A stretch of DNA of 64,000 nt from Rheum nobile (Eukaryota; Streptophyta; Magnoliopsida; Caryophyllales; Polygonaceae). Position numbers and translations under genes: made by a program. The stretch lies in assembly GCA_027886185.1 (NCBI GenBank), contig WOAB01000568.1:12160501-12224500 (forward strand), in the 5' to 3' direction. The notes under the pieces were generated by a model, which had not been told where the DNA came from, searched no databases, and saw nothing but the letters and a program-made list of their open reading frames with translations. This document shows, in pieces, positions 59,341 to 64,000 of this stretch; position 1 is the stretch's first letter; every line of letters starts with the position of its first letter.

Positions 59341-62146
59341 ATGGTTTCTCTAATCAGTGGAGGAAAGTGGAGGTGCGAGAATGAGATTTGGATTTATGAA
59401 GGAACAAAAAAGGCGAAGGGGATGATGGTTAGTGAGAAAATCGATTATGAATCACTGAAGATCAAGATTGGAGAAAACCTGGAAATTGATCTTACCAGGT
59501 TCGACTTGAAGATGAGTTACATGTCTTTATAAAATCCACACTTTCCTCCCTTTGATATTTGCGATAAGGATGATGTAGAAGCATACATCTTTTTTAACAT
59601 GACAAATTGTAAAGACAGAGTTTGGCCAATTGCTTTGCATTCCATTGTGCAACCAAAATCTGGAGTTTCAAAAGAAAAACCTAAATTAGTTCCAAAAGAA
59701 GAAGAAGAAGAGATGATCGATGTTCCATTAAGTGCACCTCAACCTGTATCCCAGCCTGGAAATGATGGTGCATCTTTTACTCCTATACTAAGCCAAAAAA
59801 GAAAGTCAGACCAGATGTTGAGCGACATATTAGATGCTGAACTTTTAGAAGATGAAATCGGAGTGGAGGGGATGCATGTCCGGATGTCTGTGAAGGGTGG
59901 AGAGAAACAGAATGTTGACACTGTTACAAAGTGGTTTTGTAAGAAAGCCAAGACAGTTGAGGTTGTGTCACTAAGCAGTGACGATGAAGAGGAGGATGTT
60001 GTTATTTCTGCAACCAAGCATAAAGGTTGTGACCTTGTCAACCTTTCCGAGGAAGAAGAGGAATACATTGAAAATGTTGACAACGTTGAGGAGGTTGATA
60101 TTGGGAAGCCTGAATATCTGGATGCTATTGATGAAGCCGAAGAGAGATATTACCGTTCTGAAGTCCCTACTGACTTTCAAAATTTGGTGGATGTAGAAGA
60201 AGTGGAGGACAAGTCGAAGTCCAAGACAATCAAGTGTGGAGATATGTTTCAAACCAAGAAGGAGCTTCATCATTCGTTAGCCGCATATGCTATGGACAAT
60301 TGTGTAGAAATGCTTGTGAAGAGGTCTGATAAGACTTGTTATGTGGTGGAGTGCAAAAACAGAGGATGTTCATTTGGTTTTCGTGCTTCAGTGAAGATAG
60401 GTACTAGTGCGTTTATTGTCCGGAGGTTTGCTACAAACCATACATGTGGGATGCTGTTCAGGCACGATCACAACAGGCATGCCACTGCCTCCGTAATTTC
60501 ACAGAGTATTCTTGACAGGCATGCCACTGCCTCCGTAATTTCACAGATTTTAATTTCAATTCAGACAGTTTTATGCAAAATGTCTAAAGACTATCTATTG
60601 GTGTTGGTGTAACAGGTTTAGAGGTCGCAAGGATGCACCAAGGGCAAGAGAGATACAAGCTGTCATGAAAGGCCTGGGAGTCGATGCCAGTTATCACAAA
60701 GCCAATAGAGCAAGAGTGCTAGCAGAGGACATTATTCGAGGGACTGCCGAGGAAGGTTACAGTCAACTTCACTCATGGCCACATATGTTGAAAGAGGTCA
60801 ATCCTGGCACGCATATAGCTATAATAACAGATTCTGAAAACCGTTTTAAGTACTGCTTCTGGGCCTTGGGTGCTTCCATCAGGGCTGTTCCCCGTTTGAG
60901 AAAGGTAACTTTATGTTTCTCCAACTTTATTGTTTGTCTTGATTATATAATATTACCTGGAGGGTAAACTGCAATTGGGTGACCGGTTTTATATGAAAAT
61001 CAGGTGATTTGTGTTGATGGAGCACACTTAGGAGGGAGATTCAACGGACAACTTCTTCTAGCTACTGCCCAAGATGGAAACAGACAAATCTACCCCCTGG
61101 CCTTTGCTGTAGTAGACAGTGAGAATAAGGATTCTTGGTCCTTCTTCTTTAAGGATTTGAAGAAAGCTATTGTACCCGATAGCGTGGATGTAGTTTTTGT
61201 CTCTGATCGTCATTTGAGTATAAAAGCTGCTCTGAAAACACAATACACTCTTGCTAGCCATGGATATTGCATTTATCATATGCTACAAAACTTCAAGCTG
61301 AAGTGCCGTTGGGGAGGCTTGCAAGACCAGTGGTTCAAGGTTGCAAAGGCGTACACGGTAGAAGAATATAGGACCGAGCTTGAGATCCTAAGAAACAGGG
61401 CTCCGACTGTGGTAAAAGATGCTCTGAAAGTGCCCCTTAATCAGTGGTCAAGGGCATATTTCTCAACTGACAGGTTCAACATCATGACTACAAATAATGC
61501 AGAATGTCTGAATAATGTGTTTAAAGAGGAGCGTGTGTGGCCTATTGTACCATTGTTTGATGTTATCTTGCATACCTTTGCCACCTGGTTCTGTGAAAGG
61601 AGGGAGTCGGCTGCTACGTGGGCTGAGGTAAGTACCAGGTCTGTGACCAAAACCATGGATCAAAGGTATACGACTTCTGTGACAATGAGTGTCCATAGGC
61701 TAAGTGATATTGAAGCAGAGGTGACAGATGGAAGGAATAAGTACGAAGTGAATATTCGCCGACTAACTTGCCAATGCAATGTCTTTCAGAAAGATCGAAT
61801 TCCATGCACACATGCTATGGCAGTAGCAAAGGATAGGGGTGTTGATGTTACTACTCTGGTTACTCACTTCTATAGCAACAACAGTTTGAAAGAAATTTAC
61901 AAGGAAACCATCCATCTGGTCCCCCCACGCAAGCAATGGGATGTTCCATTGTCCGTATCGCAAATCGCATGTTTGCCACCACCATGGAAAAGGGGCGTTG
62001 GTAGACCAAGGCAGAATAGATACAAGTCTAGGTGGGAGAGACCCTACAAACGTGTGTCCAATAGATGTGCAAGATGTGGGCTGACTGGTCATACTTACCA
62101 GAGGTGCTATCGGGCTGCAAGAGGAGGATCAAGGGTAAGACCATAG
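59341..62146 (+). pseudogene. Mutator-like (MULE) transposase, three exons, one premature stop
   Basis: Proposed exons are 59341-60518, 60616-60904 and 61004-62146 (870 codons). An N-terminal segment like that of plant MULE transposases is interrupted by TAA at 59530-59532. An ATG at 59599 could restart translation. Next come an acidic linker, a FAR1/GCM-like zinc cluster (C and H residues around codons 340-380), and the MULE catalytic core with D494 (ICVDGAHL), D557 (FVSDRHLS) and E656 (NNAECLN). A SWIM zinc finger (CQCNVF, then CTHA) lies near codon 745 and a CCHC knuckle (CARCGLTGHTYQRC) near the end. The DDE residues are present, so only the early stop argues against function. The first intron begins GC rather than GT. 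Confidence 0.87.
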
Positions 62147-62533
62147 TGTGCTATCTTTCATAGTGTGCTATCTTTTATATTCCAGTTATAAACAATGCTA
62201 TTTTTTTTGGTATGGTTTTGGTAAGCTTAATATGACCAATAAGAGATCTCAAACTCTTAAATGATCTCTTATAAGTCATATTACTTTACTTTTGTGTCTG
62301 TTACTTATTCCAGTGATGAACCATGGGATGCTTTATGCTTCTTAGTTAATGTAATACTATCTCGCCACCTTTGAATGTAAAACATGTCACTTATCTACCT
62401 TTCCCATAAAATCGCCACAATTTCCAAAACCCGGTTTTGGTAAGCTTACACTTTCCCATAAAATCCTACAGCTTAAATAGTTGTAGACATAGATAGCTTA
62501 CAAGACTCTTAACAACCGAGAGCTTACAACAGG
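62147..62533. other. Intergenic stretch between converging MULE and GRF genes
   Basis: Holds a 21-bp-arm hairpin (62228-62283) and the palindrome CCAAAACCCGGTTTTGG (62424-62440). The sequence TTTCCCATAAAATC occurs twice. No gene is seen. Confidence 0.45.
62228..62283. terminator. Imperfect hairpin downstream of the MULE transposase
   Basis: The arms 62228-62248 and 62263-62283 pair at 19 of 21 positions around a 14-base loop. It lies about 80 bases past the transposase stop. It might mark the transcript end or be a short palindrome remnant; its function is unknown. Confidence 0.4.
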
Positions 62534-63375
62534 CTAAGTGAAATAGACTGTAATTACACAAGCCATTACCACAAAAAAACAAGTAACCTTCAGCACACGT
62601 TCAACATAGTTTGACGCCTTAACTCGACACTCTTCTTCATGACCGATAACACTCTTTGCACCACCTTTAAGCCTTATCACTTCCTGCTGTAGCATTCCAA
62701 GCTCTGCCTCATATGCTGAAATTATACTCTCTTTCACATCCAATGCATCTTTCACCTGGATTATCTCATCTCTTAGCATAGGAATAAGTTATGTTGCAAT
62801 AGGACAAAGTGGAGGGTCATACCATTCCCAAAATCCACAACCTCCAACCTGCATTCAATCCAAAATACATGAAAATTGGATTCGTATCATAAAGTATTCA
62901 AAACACTTTTAAAACAAAATATTATGAATATTAGCAAACAAGCTAGATACGCACCCGGTTTACACATCTTATAAATCTCCTTCCCGGATTCTCGTTTGTC
63001 ATAGAAGTGAAATATCGGCAGGCAACACCACATGCACATCTTATCAATTTGGACTCCATTGCTGCTGTATTCCATCTCCTCATGAATAAACATGAGTTTA
63101 GGCTACGTCTTGTCTTCATCAGTAGTAATCAAAACATCTTTGTCAGAAGAGTTTCAAGCTACTTTGCCAAACCACATATTAGAGTTCACAAAATTTCAAG
63201 CAGAAACAAAACAGTAGCAAATACGGAATTCTGTAGCAAATCCACAATTCAATTCGTATTTTAGAACATACATTGAAACAAAACAGTAGCAAATACTTCC
63301 CCAAATTGTAACCCTAAATCATACCAAACTTACCTTTACATTCCCACCACTGTTGGATCCTTCCGAGTATGCCAT
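62534..63375 (-). pseudogene. GRF-type zinc-finger protein with coiled coil and C-terminal membrane segment, one internal stop
   Basis: Minus-strand exons: 63375-63334 (MAYSEGSNSGGNVK, followed by GTAAGT), about 63075-62955, and 62841-62534. The middle and last exons join to give a GRF-like finger: MCMWCCLP, then a Y-x-MCKPG / CGFWEWYDPP junction. A coiled-coil-prone segment follows (VKDALDVKESI, EAELGMLQQEV) and then a hydrophobic tail (CFFVVMACVITVYF). This matches the layout of small plant GRF zinc-finger proteins. TAA at 62789-62791 lies in frame between the finger and the coiled coil, so the copy is probably dead or makes only the finger. It faces the MULE transposase and may have travelled with it. 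Confidence 0.7.
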
Positions 63376-64000
63376 GGGTTACGCCCTCGAGCTCTCTCAA
63401 TCTCCACTCCCTGCGAAATACACCCTTCAATCGATTCTCGGATTTGTATAGAGTTTTTGAAATGCCTCAATGAGCCATGGGAGAAGGATGAAGAAAATAC
63501 GGTAGCTGTAGGATGAGGGTAAGAATTTGGGTGAGTTTAAAATTCATCTAAACCGGGTTTTGGAAATTGTTTTGACTAATCGGTTAATTTTAATCAAAAC
63601 CGGGTTTTGGAAATATTGCTCTCCACCATATTGTTTTCCACTGCTTGTCGAAACACAGTGGTTTGTGCCCACAAATATTGCTCTCCATCTAAACCGGGTT
63701 TTTGGAAATTGTTTTGGGTGAGTTTAAACTTTCACTTATATTGTTTTCCACTGCTTGTCGAAACACAACACATTGTTCATGCATCAAAGTTGAAACACAA
63801 CACATTGGATGAGAGAGATGACTTATACAACAACAGAATCAGAAGAGTTGAAACACAATACATTGTTCGTACATCAAATTTGCCCCAAAAACACAACGCA
63901 AACACAACATTTTTCATGCATCAAAGTTGCAATCCCAACAAAACATTGTTCACACAATCTAGTGTTATGATGACACACTATTGTCCATAGTTCAACATTG
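63376..64000. repeat. Short-repeat-rich stretch at the right window end
   Basis: Several short segments recur: AAACCGGGTTTTGGAAAT (63550, 63597 and about 63690), TATTGTTTTCCACTGCTTGTCGAAACACA (about 63629 and 63739) and AAACACAACACATTG. They look like subterminal repeats of a DNA element whose end lies beyond the window, possibly the MULE. No gene is supported. Confidence 0.5.

Overview
This window is nuclear DNA from a flowering plant, most likely a eudicot. The evidence is spliced genes with GT-AG introns, plant-type LTR retrotransposons (Tekay/Del-like chromovirus and Copia), plant L1-type LINEs with a C-terminal RNase H, a Helitron, a Mutator-like (MULE) transposase, a hAT-type MITE and a decayed piece of plastid rpoC1. 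I cannot assign a species. One clearly intact host gene is present: an eight-exon oxysterol-binding-protein-related gene (ORP1-like, 814 codons) at 16760-20911 on the + strand. Nearly everything else is mobile DNA.

Layout. 1-791 is the 3' end of an LTR. 794-4975 holds about 4.5 tandem copies of an 844-bp unit; each carries the start of a LINE endonuclease ORF, and one copy is interrupted by a 418-bp hAT-type MITE. A plastid rpoC1 fragment (about 5045-5490) and pieces of a decayed LINE follow, up to about 10440. A rearranged LTR element lies at 10867-13341 and a solo LTR at 14450-15942. After the ORP gene come a broken Copia element (21531-25576) and a 5'-truncated LINE (25628-28191).

The largest structure is a minus-strand Helitron derivative, 29332-57995. 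It has a Helitron-type 3' end, a remnant of the RepHel helicase C-terminus, and then about 37 tandem copies of a roughly 270-bp module that looks like the Helitron 5' end. Most modules carry two or three CACGTG (G-box) palindromes. A solo LTR (38689-55797) is inserted in this array. A minus-strand Tekay-like element with a nearly open gag-pol frame (39811-55587) is inserted in that LTR. A plus-strand, internally deleted relative with 3.1-kb LTRs (46350-54042) is inserted in the 5' LTR of the Tekay element. Target-site duplications fix the order of these insertions.

The right end has a three-exon MULE transposase gene (59341-62146) with one premature stop. Converging on it is a small GRF-type zinc-finger gene (62534-63375, minus strand), also with an internal stop. 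Apart from the ORP gene there is no gene pathway here: the window is a record of successive insertions beside one housekeeping lipid-transfer gene.
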